Of a stretch of 64,000 nucleotides of DNA, positions 26,334-35,057 are shown in pieces; within the stretch, counting starts at the first letter, position 1; the number at the start of each line of letters is the position of its first letter. Source of the DNA: CAZCPB01 sp044223975 (lineage in GTDB: Bacteria > Planctomycetota > Phycisphaerae > Phycisphaerales > UBA1924); assembly GCA_044223975.1 (NCBI GenBank), contig JBGALI010000004.1, positions 186,001-250,000 of the forward strand, read 5' to 3'. The position numbers and the translations under genes are program-made. Below the pieces are notes generated by a model. The model did not search any database. It was not told where the DNA came from and saw only the letters and a list, made by a program, of their open reading frames with translations.

Positions 26334-26920
26334 GTCGAGCGGCCGACAACCCCGGGCTTCGTGCGCGGCGCGGCTTCACGCTGGTCGAGGCGATGATGGC
26401 CGCAATCGTGGTGGGGGTGATCTTCGCGGGTGCGCTGCACGCGGTGGGGGCGTCGGGAGCGGACCGCGTCCGTGCCGCGCAGAGGGCCGCGGGCACGTTC
26501 CTTGCCGACGGGCTGGCGAGCGAGATCATGGCGCGGAAATACAGCGCCGCGTCGAGCGGGTCCGGGGGCTCCGGCGGGACGATCACGATCGGGATCGGCG
26601 GCCTGGGGGTCGTCATCGGCGGTGGCGGCCTGGTGGACATCGACACCGGCGGCGAGTCACCCTCGTCGCCGCTGCGGTCCGCGTACGCGAGCGTCGACGA
26701 CTACAGCGGCCTGGTGGATTCGCCGCCGACGGACGTGGACGGGACCGAGATCGCGGGCTTCCGCGGCTGGAGCCGCGAAGTCAAGGTCGAGCTGGTCAGC
26801 CCGGCGGACGGCACGACGGTTTCCGCGACCGACCAGGGCCTGAAGCGGGTGACGGTGACCGTGAAGCGAGGAACAGGCGTCGTCGAGACGAGGATTGTTC
26901 TGGTGAGCAACGTGCCCTGA
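26330..26920 (+). CDS. Minor pseudopilin, GspI/PilV-like
   Basis: A 196-residue prepilin with ATGA coupling to the previous gene. The leader ARRGFTLVEAMMAAIVVGVIFAGALHAV has the classic Gly|Phe site. A Gly/Ser/Ile-rich low-complexity insert (about 80-105; GSGGSGGTITIGIGGLGVVI) precedes a C-terminal beta part (RVTVTVKRGTGVVETRIVLV) like that of GspI/PilV. Confidence 0.8.
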   Translation: MSRAADNPGLRARRGFTLVEAMMAAIVVGVIFAGALHAVGASGADRVRAAQRAAGTFLADGLASEIMARKYSAASSGSGGSGGTITIGIGGLGVVIGGGGLVDIDTGGESPSSPLRSAYASVDDYSGLVDSPPTDVDGTEIAGFRGWSREVKVELVSPADGTTVSATDQGLKRVTVTVKRGTGVVETRIVLVSNVP

Positions 26921-26932
26921 CGGAGCGAGCGC

Positions 26933-28213
26933 ATGGCGGTGCGGGGACATCACGGCGGCTTGCTTCACGCGCGGGGAGCGCGGCGCGGCAGCGTGTACCT
27001 GGCGGTGTTCGCGCTGGCGATGCTGGCCCTGGTCATCGGGCTGGGAGGCATGATGAGCGCGCGGGTGCAGGCGCGGGACACGGCCCTGGCCGCGGACGCG
27101 GCCGCGGCGCGGGCGAACGCGTACTCGGCGGTCGAACTGGGGCGCCTGTGGATGCTGCAGGATCCGGCGTGGCGCACGAGCAAGGCCGGCCCCTCGTGGA
27201 TCGCGTCGCAGGCTTTCGGGGACGGGACGATCAGCGTGGACGTGACCAACCCGCTCGGGACGCTCGGCCGATCGAGCCTGGACCCGGTGGTGATGGTGGC
27301 GACGGGCACGCGCGGGGGCGCCCGCCAGAAGCTGAAGGTGACGCTCACGCCCAGCCCCGTGGCGCTCTCGTGCCTGAACGCGGCGTGGTGCGCCGGCGGA
27401 TCGATCAGCGTCAGCAAGACGCTGACGGGGCCGGGGCTGGTCGTCGCCACCAACGCGAGCTTCAGCGCCAACAGCGCGACGGTCAACGCGGACGTGGAAG
27501 CTACGGGCTCGGTCTCGGGATCGGCCTACGCGGGCTCCAAGAAGTCCGGCGTGGCGGCGCGGGCGCTGCCCTCGATCACGAGCGTCCTGGCCGAGTACGC
27601 GCTGCTGGGATCGACGGGTTCGTTCTCCGGCATTCCGAGAATCAGCGGGAACTGGACGGTCCAGAACGTGCTCATCGGGCCGTCCTCCGCCCCCTTCGGT
27701 GCCGCGGCACGGGCCAACGGCGTGTACATCCTCGACTGCGGCGGCAAGGCGCTGGTGATGCAGAACCTCCGGGTGGTGGGCACGATCGTGCTGGTCAACT
27801 GCGGGGGGTTGTCGTTGAAAGGGCCGATCAACTGGTCGCCGGCCGTTGCCAACTATCCCTGCCTGATTGTCCAGGGATCGCTCACCATCGATCAGGACGC
27901 CGCGAGCCTGGTTGAATCGACGGTGGCCGTGAATCTCAACCCGTCGTCGACACCGTTCCCGTACCCCTCCGGCACGTCGAACGCGACGACCACGGACTAC
28001 TACACGTGCGGCATCAACGGGCTGGTGTACGTTTCCGGCGGCGTGACGATCAACAATGCCGGGTGGTCGCTGGGGACCGTGCTGGCGAACGGCTCGATCT
28101 CCGCGAACGAATCCGTCACGATCGTCCCGTGCCCGATGTACGCGGCTAGTCCGCCCCCGGGGTTTGCGGACGTGAAGATGCTGGCAACGGCGTGGGAGCA
28201 GGCCGTTGACTGA
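26933..28213 (+). CDS. PilX/GspK-like tip protein (tentative)
   Basis: A 426-residue protein with an N-terminal hydrophobic helix (GSVYLAVFALAMLALVIGLGGMM) preceded by Arg and Gly, as in PilX/GspK-type proteins that lack the GFTLIE signature. The rest is Ser/Thr/Val/Gly-rich with repetitive beta phrases (GPGLVVATNASFSANSATVN, VVGTIVLVNCGGLSLKGPIN), suggesting a beta-helix-like exposed part. Cys pairs may form disulfides. It follows the minor pseudopilin genes by 12 bases and is the last structural gene of the block. Confidence 0.65.
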   Translation: MAVRGHHGGLLHARGARRGSVYLAVFALAMLALVIGLGGMMSARVQARDTALAADAAAARANAYSAVELGRLWMLQDPAWRTSKAGPSWIASQAFGDGTISVDVTNPLGTLGRSSLDPVVMVATGTRGGARQKLKVTLTPSPVALSCLNAAWCAGGSISVSKTLTGPGLVVATNASFSANSATVNADVEATGSVSGSAYAGSKKSGVAARALPSITSVLAEYALLGSTGSFSGIPRISGNWTVQNVLIGPSSAPFGAAARANGVYILDCGGKALVMQNLRVVGTIVLVNCGGLSLKGPINWSPAVANYPCLIVQGSLTIDQDAASLVESTVAVNLNPSSTPFPYPSGTSNATTTDYYTCGINGLVYVSGGVTINNAGWSLGTVLANGSISANESVTIVPCPMYAASPPPGFADVKMLATAWEQAVD

Positions 28214-28386
28214 GGGCCGCGAGCGTGCCGGCCGCGCAAGTTCGTCCCGGCGTGCGGCCTGCGAGTTCTGCGCGGCCCGAGAACACGGGACGGCAAGATC
28301 GGGTGATCTGCCGCGTGAGCGCGTGCGGTCCCGGGGACCGATTCAATCCGTGCACGGCCCGCACAAAATCAGAGAGACGAGAGCGC

Positions 28387-28770
28387 ATGAACGATCCCGC
28401 GCGGACCATCCTGATCGCCGACGACGAGCCTCACATCCGCCACATCGTGGCGGACAAGCTCAGGGCCAGCGGCTTCCACGTGGTTGAGGCCCGCGACGGC
28501 GAGGAAGCCCTCGAGCTCGCCCTTTCCGAGCCCCCGAACCTGCTCATCACCGATCTGCAGATGCCGGTGCTCTCCGGGCTTGAACTGTGCCGCCTGCTCA
28601 AGGCGCGTCCGACGACCGCCAACGTGCCGGCGCTGATGCTCACCGCCCGTGGGCACGTGCTCTCTCCGCAGGATCTGATCAACACCAACGTTCGCGAGCT
28701 GATCAGCAAGCCGTTCGGGGCCCGCCAGCTCGTGGAGACCGTCCGGACCATCCTTGGCCAGGCGGCCTGA
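28387..28770 (+). CDS. Single-domain response regulator
   Basis: A 127-residue receiver domain with no output domain, starting at ATG 28387. Acidic pocket DDEPHIR, phospho-acceptor D56 in LLITDLQMP, Thr in MLTARG and Lys in ISKPFGA are all present. It sits 28 bases before the HD-GYP gene and may act like CheY, or relay from the histidine kinase at 15790 to the HD-GYP protein. Confidence 0.9.
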   Translation: MNDPARTILIADDEPHIRHIVADKLRASGFHVVEARDGEEALELALSEPPNLLITDLQMPVLSGLELCRLLKARPTTANVPALMLTARGHVLSPQDLINTNVRELISKPFGARQLVETVRTILGQAA

Positions 28771-28798
28771 GCCGCCGCGATACCGAGAACAGAAGACC

Positions 28799-30406
28799 AT
28801 GCCCCCGATCACCCGAGCCGACATTTCGAAGCAGTTCCGGGAGCGCGCGTCGGCCCTGGGCCTGGCGTGCTGGCGCGTCGACACGTCGGGCCGCATCCGC
28901 GAGGAAGCGGAGCTCGGCGAGCTATCTGCTGTTCTGGCGGCCCCGGCCGTGCGGGACCTGGTCGCCGAACAGGCGGCGCGCTGGCCCGTGACGGCCGACC
29001 CGCGCCCGGTCGAGATCTTTCCCGGCGGGTGGCTCGTGCCCGTGATTGAATCGCGAGGGCGGCGGTGCGCGGGCTACTTCGCGGTGCTGGTGCTCGAGCC
29101 CGGGGTCTCCGAGAGCACGACCCTCAGGCTCGCGGCCAAGCAGGCGGGGGTGAGCGACGAGCGGTCGGCGGCCCTGCTGGCGGAGGCCGGCGGGTACCCG
29201 CGTGCCTGCGTGCCGCGCCTGCACGGGAGCCTCGCGTGCGCGTCGCGTGACCTGACGCAATTGGCCGACCACGCGGTGTCGATCTCCGGCCTGACGGGCG
29301 AGCTCACCAACTCGTACGAGACCATCGACGCGCTCTACTCCATCGGGCGCTCGCTGACGGACGTTTCGCAGCCGGCGACGTTCATCGCGGCGGTCTGCGA
29401 CCGTCTGAAGTCCACGCTGAGCTTCGGGTTCGTGGTGGCCCGATTCAACACGGAGCCCAGCCTGGTGCGCGTGCTCATGGACCGCCTGATCGCGACCGGC
29501 GAGGCGCCGCTCCCGCCCGAGGAGCTGCGGAACGCCACCGCCGAGGCGCTGCTTTCGCTGAACGCCGACACGCGGTTCCGGGTGATCGATTGGCCGGGCG
29601 CCGACGGCGAGCGCGCCGGGCCGCAAGTCCTCGCGCACGTGCTCACCCGCGACCGGACGCCCGTGGGCGCGATCGTGGCGGGCGCCAAGGTCGGGCACGA
29701 CCCGATGATCAGCAGCTACGACATCAAGCTGGTCGAGGCCGCGGCGGCGTCGATCAACTCGTACCTCGATAACGCGTCGCTGTACTCCGAGCAGCAGGAA
29801 CTATTCCTGGGCGTGCTTCGGGCGCTGACGTCGTCGATCGACGCCAAGGACCGGTACACGCGCGGCCACTCGGAGCGCGTGGCGATGCTCTCGTGCCAGA
29901 TCGCTCTGGCGGCGGGCCTCACCCCCGAGCAGGCCGAGCGCGTGCGGATCGCCGGGCTGGTGCACGACGTGGGCAAGATCGGCGTGCCCGAGGGCGTGCT
30001 GGGCAAGCAGGGGAAGCTGACGGAGGCCGAGTTCGGGGCCATCAAGCTGCACCCGGAGATCGGCCACCGCATCCTCAAGGACATCGCACCCCTCGGCGAC
30101 GTGCTCCCCGGCGTGCTGCACCACCACGAGCGCTGGGACGGGCAGGGGTACCCGCACGGCATCTCGGGGATGAGCATTCCGCTGTACGCGCGGATCATCG
30201 CGATCGCGGACACGTTCGACGCCATGAGCTCGACGCGCTCGTACCGCTCGGCCATGCCGCGGGCGACGGTGCTCGCGGAGATCGCCCGGTGCGCCGGGCG
30301 GCAGTTCGATCCCGAGCTGGCGATGGCCTTCCGAAAGGTCGACTTGTCGGGGTACGACGACCTGGTGCGGCGTCACGCGGACGATGTGCCGGCGATCGCG
30401 GCGTGA
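28799..30406 (+). CDS. GAF-like/HD-GYP cyclic di-GMP phosphodiesterase
   Basis: A 535-residue cytoplasmic protein. The N-terminal half holds a divergent sensor region, with a GAF-like part at about 190-335 (LYSIGRSLTDVSQPATFIAA ... VEAAAASINSYLDNASLYSE). The C-terminal HD-GYP domain has all signatures: GHSERVA, GLVHDVGKIGVPE, IKLHPEIGHRIL, HHHERWDGQGYPHG and FDAMSSTRSYR. It would hydrolyse c-di-GMP to pGpG or GMP. It closes the pilus block that starts next to a GGDEF-EAL gene, so both ends of the locus bear c-di-GMP enzymes. Confidence 0.92.
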   Translation: MPPITRADISKQFRERASALGLACWRVDTSGRIREEAELGELSAVLAAPAVRDLVAEQAARWPVTADPRPVEIFPGGWLVPVIESRGRRCAGYFAVLVLEPGVSESTTLRLAAKQAGVSDERSAALLAEAGGYPRACVPRLHGSLACASRDLTQLADHAVSISGLTGELTNSYETIDALYSIGRSLTDVSQPATFIAAVCDRLKSTLSFGFVVARFNTEPSLVRVLMDRLIATGEAPLPPEELRNATAEALLSLNADTRFRVIDWPGADGERAGPQVLAHVLTRDRTPVGAIVAGAKVGHDPMISSYDIKLVEAAAASINSYLDNASLYSEQQELFLGVLRALTSSIDAKDRYTRGHSERVAMLSCQIALAAGLTPEQAERVRIAGLVHDVGKIGVPEGVLGKQGKLTEAEFGAIKLHPEIGHRILKDIAPLGDVLPGVLHHHERWDGQGYPHGISGMSIPLYARIIAIADTFDAMSSTRSYRSAMPRATVLAEIARCAGRQFDPELAMAFRKVDLSGYDDLVRRHADDVPAIAA

Positions 30407-30410
30407 AGAA

Positions 30411-30466
30411 GTGACGGAGTGACGGAGTGACGGAGTGACTGAGTGACGGGGTGGGGGAGTGGGGGC
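30411..30466 (+). repeat. Tandem GTGACGGA octamer array
   Basis: Seven 8-bp units: three perfect GTGACGGA, then GTGACTGA, GTGACGGG, GTGGGGGA and GTGGGGGC. The array begins four bases after the HD-GYP stop codon. Related CGACGGAG units occur inside the RlmKL gene. Confidence 0.85.
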
Positions 30467-30493
30467 AAGCCCATCCGGACTCCTGAACGGTTA

Positions 30494-31273
30494 CTAGTTG
30501 GCGCTGTCGATTCCGCGGACTCTGACCACCACAGGCGTTCCGATGTTGGGAACCCGCGAGATGTCGGCGATCCACTCGGGTTCCTGCACGCCCGAGTCGG
30601 GGCTCAGCACGCGGGTGAACGCGATGGTCTCGCTCCCGAAGGTGGTCAGGCCGATGAACGCGCCCGTGAGGTCGGCCTCGTAGCGGTCGGCACCCGCGTA
30701 CGGCACGATGCGCGAGCCGGCGAAGACCCACGCGGGGGTGTTCTCGGGGCCGCGAAGGTGGGCGCCGGTCGAGAGGTCGACGATCCAGTCGAGAGGGTCG
30801 GTCTCGTGTTCGTTTCCCGCGGTGTCGCGCCAGGCCAGCATCACGGTGACGGCATCGCCGCGCGGCTCGCGGATGCGATTGGTCCCGTCCGGGACAGCGA
30901 TCGCGCCCGGCTCACCAGGAACGAGCCCCACGAGAAGCAGAGCCGCGTGCACCTGCGAGGGAAGGGCGCTCGAGACGACCAGCGACTCGTACTCGCGCGA
31001 GTCGGGCGTGCACGCGACAGACTCGAGATAAACGCGAGGCGTGGTGGGCTGGTGGCAGTCGATCGAGACCGCCGCGTCGAACTCGACGAGTCGAGCATCC
31101 TTGTCGAAGCGGACGCGGGGGAAGATCTCGCGGGGGGCGGCGGTCGACGGGCGTGAGTGTGGAGCGCTGGGCGTCGATGCGCAGGCGCCGAGCGTGAGGC
31201 ATGCGAACAGCTCCACGGCGCGGCGAGCGGAGGTCGCGAGCCGGGCCGATGTGCGGGCGGGGCGGGCCATCAT
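30494..31273 (-). CDS. YdjY-type lipoprotein
   Basis: A 259-residue predicted lipoprotein. The ATG at 31273 overlaps the murD stop (ATGA), so it is translationally coupled; an upstream open frame lies within murD. The signal peptide ends in lipobox LTLGAC. The mature part has YdjY-domain phrases found in planctomycetes: FPRVRFDKDARLVEFDAAVS, REYESLVVSSALPSQVHAAL, a DPLDWIVDLSTG motif, and WVFAGSRIV. Function is unknown; the operon context (NDH-2, transaminase, MurD) suggests an envelope role. Confidence 0.85.
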   Translation of the reverse strand: MMARPARTSARLATSARRAVELFACLTLGACASTPSAPHSRPSTAAPREIFPRVRFDKDARLVEFDAAVSIDCHQPTTPRVYLESVACTPDSREYESLVVSSALPSQVHAALLLVGLVPGEPGAIAVPDGTNRIREPRGDAVTVMLAWRDTAGNEHETDPLDWIVDLSTGAHLRGPENTPAWVFAGSRIVPYAGADRYEADLTGAFIGLTTFGSETIAFTRVLSPDSGVQEPEWIADISRVPNIGTPVVVRVRGIDSAN

Positions 31274-32625
31274 GGCGTGGTCGCTTCGGCGGGCGTGCCG
31301 GCGCAGAGATTCGCAAAGAGCAAGCCTCGCTGCTCGTAGTTCTGGAACTGGTCCCACGAGGCGCACCCGGGCGAGAGCAGAAGGACATCCCCGGATCGGG
31401 CGCGGGCGAGGGCCTGCTCGACCGCCGCGTCCAGCGCGCCGCACTCGCGCGTTCGGGAGGCGGCGCCGGCGGCGGTCGCGGCGTGCGCCAGGCCGGGGCC
31501 GGTGGCGCCGATGGTGTACAGCCCCGCCAGCGTCGGCGCCAGGCGCGCGATGGGCGACAGGTCAGAACCCTTGTCGTACCCGCCGGCGATGAGGTGCACC
31601 CGCGAGGACCCGACGCCCGGCTCGTCGGCGAACGCGGCGACGGCCAGGAGCGTGGCCTCGGGCGTGGTGGACTTGCTGTCGTTGTAGCAGCGCACGCCCG
31701 CGCGCTCGCCGACGAACTGGAGGCGGTGGGGCAGGCCGGAGAAGGAAGCCAGCGCCGCCATCGCGCGGTCGCGGGTGACTCCCGGCGCGCCGGTCGCGAG
31801 CGTTGCGGCTACAGCGACCGCGGCGTTGTGCCGGTTGTGCCGGCCCGGGATCGAGAGCGGCCCGGCCTCATCGCGCGATGCCACCACGATGCGGCGGACA
31901 CCCGGAGCGGTCGGCCACGAGGAAAGACTCTCGTCGAGCACCGCCGTATCGCCGGCGCGCTGTGGGCGGAGGATCTCCTGCTTGCTCTTCACGTAATGCT
32001 CGAACGAGCCGTGCCAGTCGGTGTGGTTGTCGGCGATGTTGGTGACTACGGCAACGCCGGGCGACCAGCCCGCGAGCCAGTGGAGCATGAAGCTGGAAAG
32101 TTCGAGAACGACGAAGGTCCCGGGCACGATCTCGCGTCCGAGCGCGGGCAGGAGCGAGCCGCCGATGTTCCCGCCGAAGACGCAGGGAACGCCGCACGAC
32201 GCGAGGGCGCGGTGGATCATCGCGCTGGTCGTGCTCTTGCCCGCCGAGCCGGTGATGCCGATCACCTTGGAACGGTCGGGGAGCCGGTCGACCAGCAGGC
32301 CGATCTCGGTGGTGATTTTTACGCCCGCGGCGGCCGCGGCACGGAGGAAGCGGTTGTCCCACGGCCGGGGCACCGCGGGGTTGGCCACCACAAGGTCGGT
32401 GTCGGTGAAGTCCGAGATGTTGTGCCCCCCGAGGCGGAGGCGGACCGCGCCGGCGTCGATGAGATCGCGGAGCCTGGCGACGGAGTCGGTGAGCTTGTCC
32501 TCGGCCTCGATGTCGGTGACGAGCACGTCAGCGCCGCGCTCGGCGAGCCAGCGCGCGACGGTCGCGCCGCCGCCAAAGCGGCCCAGGCCCATGACGGTGA
32601 CGCGCGTGGAATCAAACTCGCTCAC
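31270..32625 (-). CDS. murD: UDP-N-acetylmuramoyl-L-alanine--D-glutamate ligase MurD
   Basis: Cytoplasmic Mur ligase adding D-Glu to UDP-MurNAc-L-Ala in peptidoglycan synthesis. 451 residues, normal length, read from GTG 32625 in a GTGA overlap with the transaminase gene. N-terminal Rossmann part (VTVMGLGRFGGGATVA), ATP loop GITGSAGKSTTSAM (a variant of the usual GTNGKST), ELSSFML, TNIADNHTDWHGSFEHY, RHNRHNAAVAVA and NDSKSTTPEATLLA are MurD signatures. A full murD supports a peptidoglycan wall. No other mur gene is nearby. Confidence 0.95.
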   Translation of the reverse strand: MSEFDSTRVTVMGLGRFGGGATVARWLAERGADVLVTDIEAEDKLTDSVARLRDLIDAGAVRLRLGGHNISDFTDTDLVVANPAVPRPWDNRFLRAAAAAGVKITTEIGLLVDRLPDRSKVIGITGSAGKSTTSAMIHRALASCGVPCVFGGNIGGSLLPALGREIVPGTFVVLELSSFMLHWLAGWSPGVAVVTNIADNHTDWHGSFEHYVKSKQEILRPQRAGDTAVLDESLSSWPTAPGVRRIVVASRDEAGPLSIPGRHNRHNAAVAVAATLATGAPGVTRDRAMAALASFSGLPHRLQFVGERAGVRCYNDSKSTTPEATLLAVAAFADEPGVGSSRVHLIAGGYDKGSDLSPIARLAPTLAGLYTIGATGPGLAHAATAAGAASRTRECGALDAAVEQALARARSGDVLLLSPGCASWDQFQNYEQRGLLFANLCAGTPAEATTP

Positions 32626-33482
32626 GGTGCTTCCTTGATCGCCAGGCAGAGCTCGCGCAGCAGTCGCTTGGCGACGGACCCTGCCGCGCCGTTGCCGACG
32701 ACGCGCCCGTTCAGCCGGACGATGCTGGTGACCATCGTCAGCGTGCCCAGGAGCATGACCTCCGAGGCGCGATCGAGCTCGTCGACGCCGAGCGCGCGTT
32801 CGACGATTCCCAGGCGCCGTTCGAGAAGTATGTCGCGCGTCACGCCCGCGAGGATCGGCGCGCTCTCGAGGGACGGGGTGACGATCTCGGGCGTGCCGGC
32901 GCGGTCGATCACCGCGATCAGGTTCGCGGCGGTGCCCTCGGCGACCACGCCGTCGCGCACGAAGATCGCGTCGTCGGCGCCCGCTTCGGCGCCCTCGATG
33001 GCGCCCAGCACGCTGCCCAGGAGAGAGATCGACTTGACCGTGCCGCGGTGCCAGCGTGTGTCGGGCGTGGTGATCGCGGCTTTGGTGGGGACGCGGTCGT
33101 GGCTGTACTCGGCGAGCGGCGGGGCGGGCACGCAGTACCCGAAGACCGTGGGGGTCATCTCTCCGCCGAGCACGCGTGAGCGCACGGGCTGGCCGGGCGC
33201 GGGCACGCCGCGCGTGACCTGCCAGTAGATGAACGCGTCGCGGAGGCCGTTGGCCTTGAGCAGGTCGCGCGTGAGCCCGTCCATGCGCGGCGCATCCCAG
33301 ACGATGCGGCAGGATTTCAGGCCGTGGTTCATCCGCCGCACGTGCAGGTCCATCCGCACGACGCGCCCGTCGAATGCCCGCAGGCCCTCGTAGATGCCGT
33401 CTCCCATCAGGAAGCCGCGGTCGAACACGCCGACGCGGGCGCGATCGGCGGGCAGGATTTCGCCGTTGAGGTGGACGAGCAC
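32622..33482 (-). CDS. Class IV PLP aminotransferase, probable D-amino-acid transaminase
   Basis: A 286-residue fold-type IV transaminase. FDRGFLMGDGIYEGLRAFDG, YWQVTRGVPAPGQ, DTRWHRGTVKSISLLGSVLG (catalytic Lys in VKSISL) and EGTAANLIAV (PLP phosphate site) place it between D-alanine and branched-chain transaminases; the D-x-RW-x-R...IKS-type line favours D-amino-acid transaminase. Coupled by GTGA to murD, it could supply D-glutamate, the substrate of MurD, from 2-oxoglutarate and D-alanine. A GTG start is used at 33482, 28 bases after the NDH-2 gene. A branched-chain or aminodeoxychorismate lyase role is not excluded. Confidence 0.8.
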   Translation of the reverse strand: MLVHLNGEILPADRARVGVFDRGFLMGDGIYEGLRAFDGRVVRMDLHVRRMNHGLKSCRIVWDAPRMDGLTRDLLKANGLRDAFIYWQVTRGVPAPGQPVRSRVLGGEMTPTVFGYCVPAPPLAEYSHDRVPTKAAITTPDTRWHRGTVKSISLLGSVLGAIEGAEAGADDAIFVRDGVVAEGTAANLIAVIDRAGTPEIVTPSLESAPILAGVTRDILLERRLGIVERALGVDELDRASEVMLLGTLTMVTSIVRLNGRVVGNGAAGSVAKRLLRELCLAIKEAP

Positions 33483-33510
33483 GGGGACAGCATACGGGGC
33501 GTGCCTCAGC

Positions 33511-34806
33511 TCAGCGAGGCTGAATGCGCCCGAGCTTCAGGCGCGAATCGCCGGTGATCAGGCGCGCCCCGCGGTCGAAGATCAGGTACGCCCACGCCCA
33601 CTCCAGCATGACCAGCAGCCGGTTGCGGAAGCCGATCAGGAAAAAGATGTGCACCAGGGCCCAGAGCAGCCAGGCGAACAGCCCGCCGAAACTGGAGTGC
33701 GGCAGCATGGCCACGGCCTTGTTGCGTCCGATCGTGGCGAGGATGCCCTTGTTGCGGTAGCGGAAGGGGTTGCGGGGCGCGGGTTCCAAGCCCCGGCGGC
33801 GCCGGGCGGCTTCCTCGGCGATGACCCGCCCGGAATACTTGCCCATCTGGACCGCCGCGGGGCAGATGCCGGGGACGGGCTGGCCCGTGGAAGCGTCGGT
33901 GATACACGCCAGATCGCCGAGGACGAAGACCTCGGGGTGACCGGGGATCGTGAGGTCGGGGCCGACGAGCACCCGCCCGGCACGGTCGAGGGGGACGCCC
34001 AGCGAGGCGCCGATGGGCGAGGCCTTGACGCCCGCGGCCCAGATCACGTTCGCGGCGGGGATCCGAAGGTCGCCGACGAGCGCGCCCGAACCGTCGATCG
34101 CGGTAACACGAGTATTCACACGGACCTCGACACCAAGACCCTCGAGGTCGCGCCATGCACGCTCGGAGAGGTCCGGAGAGAACCCGGGGAGTACTCGCTC
34201 TCCGGCCTCGACCAGGATCACGCGGGCGGAGGCGGTGTCGACGGAGCGGAAGTCGCGGGGGATGGCGCGACGGGCGATCTCGATCATGGCGCCGGCGAGT
34301 TCGACGCCGGTCGGTCCACCGCCCACGACCACGAAGGTCAGCTCCGAGCGCCGCGCTTCGGGGTCGCTCTCGCGTTCCGCGGCCTCGAAGGCAAGAAGGA
34401 AGCGGCGACGGATCTCGACCGCATCCTCGACGGTCTTCAAGCCGGGGGCGACGCGCTCCCAATCGTCGTGCCCGAAATGGGAATGGGTTGCCCCGGTGGC
34501 CAGCACGAGCGTGTCGTACTCCAGCGTTCCATCGGCGAGCGTGACCCTGCGGGCGTTCACATCGACCGATGTCACCTCGCCCAGCAGCACGGTGGTGTTG
34601 GCCTGGTGGCGCAGGACGCGCCGGATGGGGGCGGCGATGTTGGCGGGAGACAGGGACGCAGTCGCCACTTGGTACAGGAGCGGCTGGAACAGGTGGTGGT
34701 TCCGCCGGTCCAAGACGGTGACGCGGACGGGCGCGCGGGCCAATTGCTTGGCCGCGTAGAGCCCGGCAAACCCGCCCCCGATGATCACCACATGCGGGGA
34801 ATCCAT
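33511..34806 (-). CDS. Type II NADH:quinone oxidoreductase (NDH-2)
   Basis: A 431-residue membrane-associated FAD enzyme passing electrons from NADH to quinone without proton pumping. FAD site VVIIGGGFAGLYAAKQLA, then RNHHLFQPLLYQVATASLSP typical of NDH-2, YDTLVLATGATHSHFG, NADH site FVVVGGGPTGVELAGAM, second FAD motif EVFVLGDLACI, and CPAAVQMGKYSGRVI. C-terminal amphipathic/hydrophobic helices (FAWLLWALVHIFFLIGF) anchor it. The start at 34806 is chosen because homologous sequence begins there; an in-frame ATG at 34893 adds a basic tail. It appears to be the first gene of the operon leading to murD. Confidence 0.92.
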   Translation of the reverse strand: MDSPHVVIIGGGFAGLYAAKQLARAPVRVTVLDRRNHHLFQPLLYQVATASLSPANIAAPIRRVLRHQANTTVLLGEVTSVDVNARRVTLADGTLEYDTLVLATGATHSHFGHDDWERVAPGLKTVEDAVEIRRRFLLAFEAAERESDPEARRSELTFVVVGGGPTGVELAGAMIEIARRAIPRDFRSVDTASARVILVEAGERVLPGFSPDLSERAWRDLEGLGVEVRVNTRVTAIDGSGALVGDLRIPAANVIWAAGVKASPIGASLGVPLDRAGRVLVGPDLTIPGHPEVFVLGDLACITDASTGQPVPGICPAAVQMGKYSGRVIAEEAARRRRGLEPAPRNPFRYRNKGILATIGRNKAVAMLPHSSFGGLFAWLLWALVHIFFLIGFRNRLLVMLEWAWAYLIFDRGARLITGDSRLKLGRIQPR

Positions 34807-35057
34807 GGCGGATGATTGGGGGGTCTGGGAGGCCGGGCGGGACTTGGAGGCGCGAGTCTCGGTGCCTCTGATCGAGCCGCGCGGGCGAACCATGCGTATA
34901 CGACGAGAACCGATCCTGAAAGGCCCCGTTTAAGGGGTGTAGCAGCGCGCGCCGCAACGACGATACAGTCGGTTGCCTTGGGTTGGGATGAGTGGATTAG
35001 GTGGGCGACGAAGCACGTTGGTGTTGTGGTTCGGGAATTGTGAGGAGTGGAAGAGGC

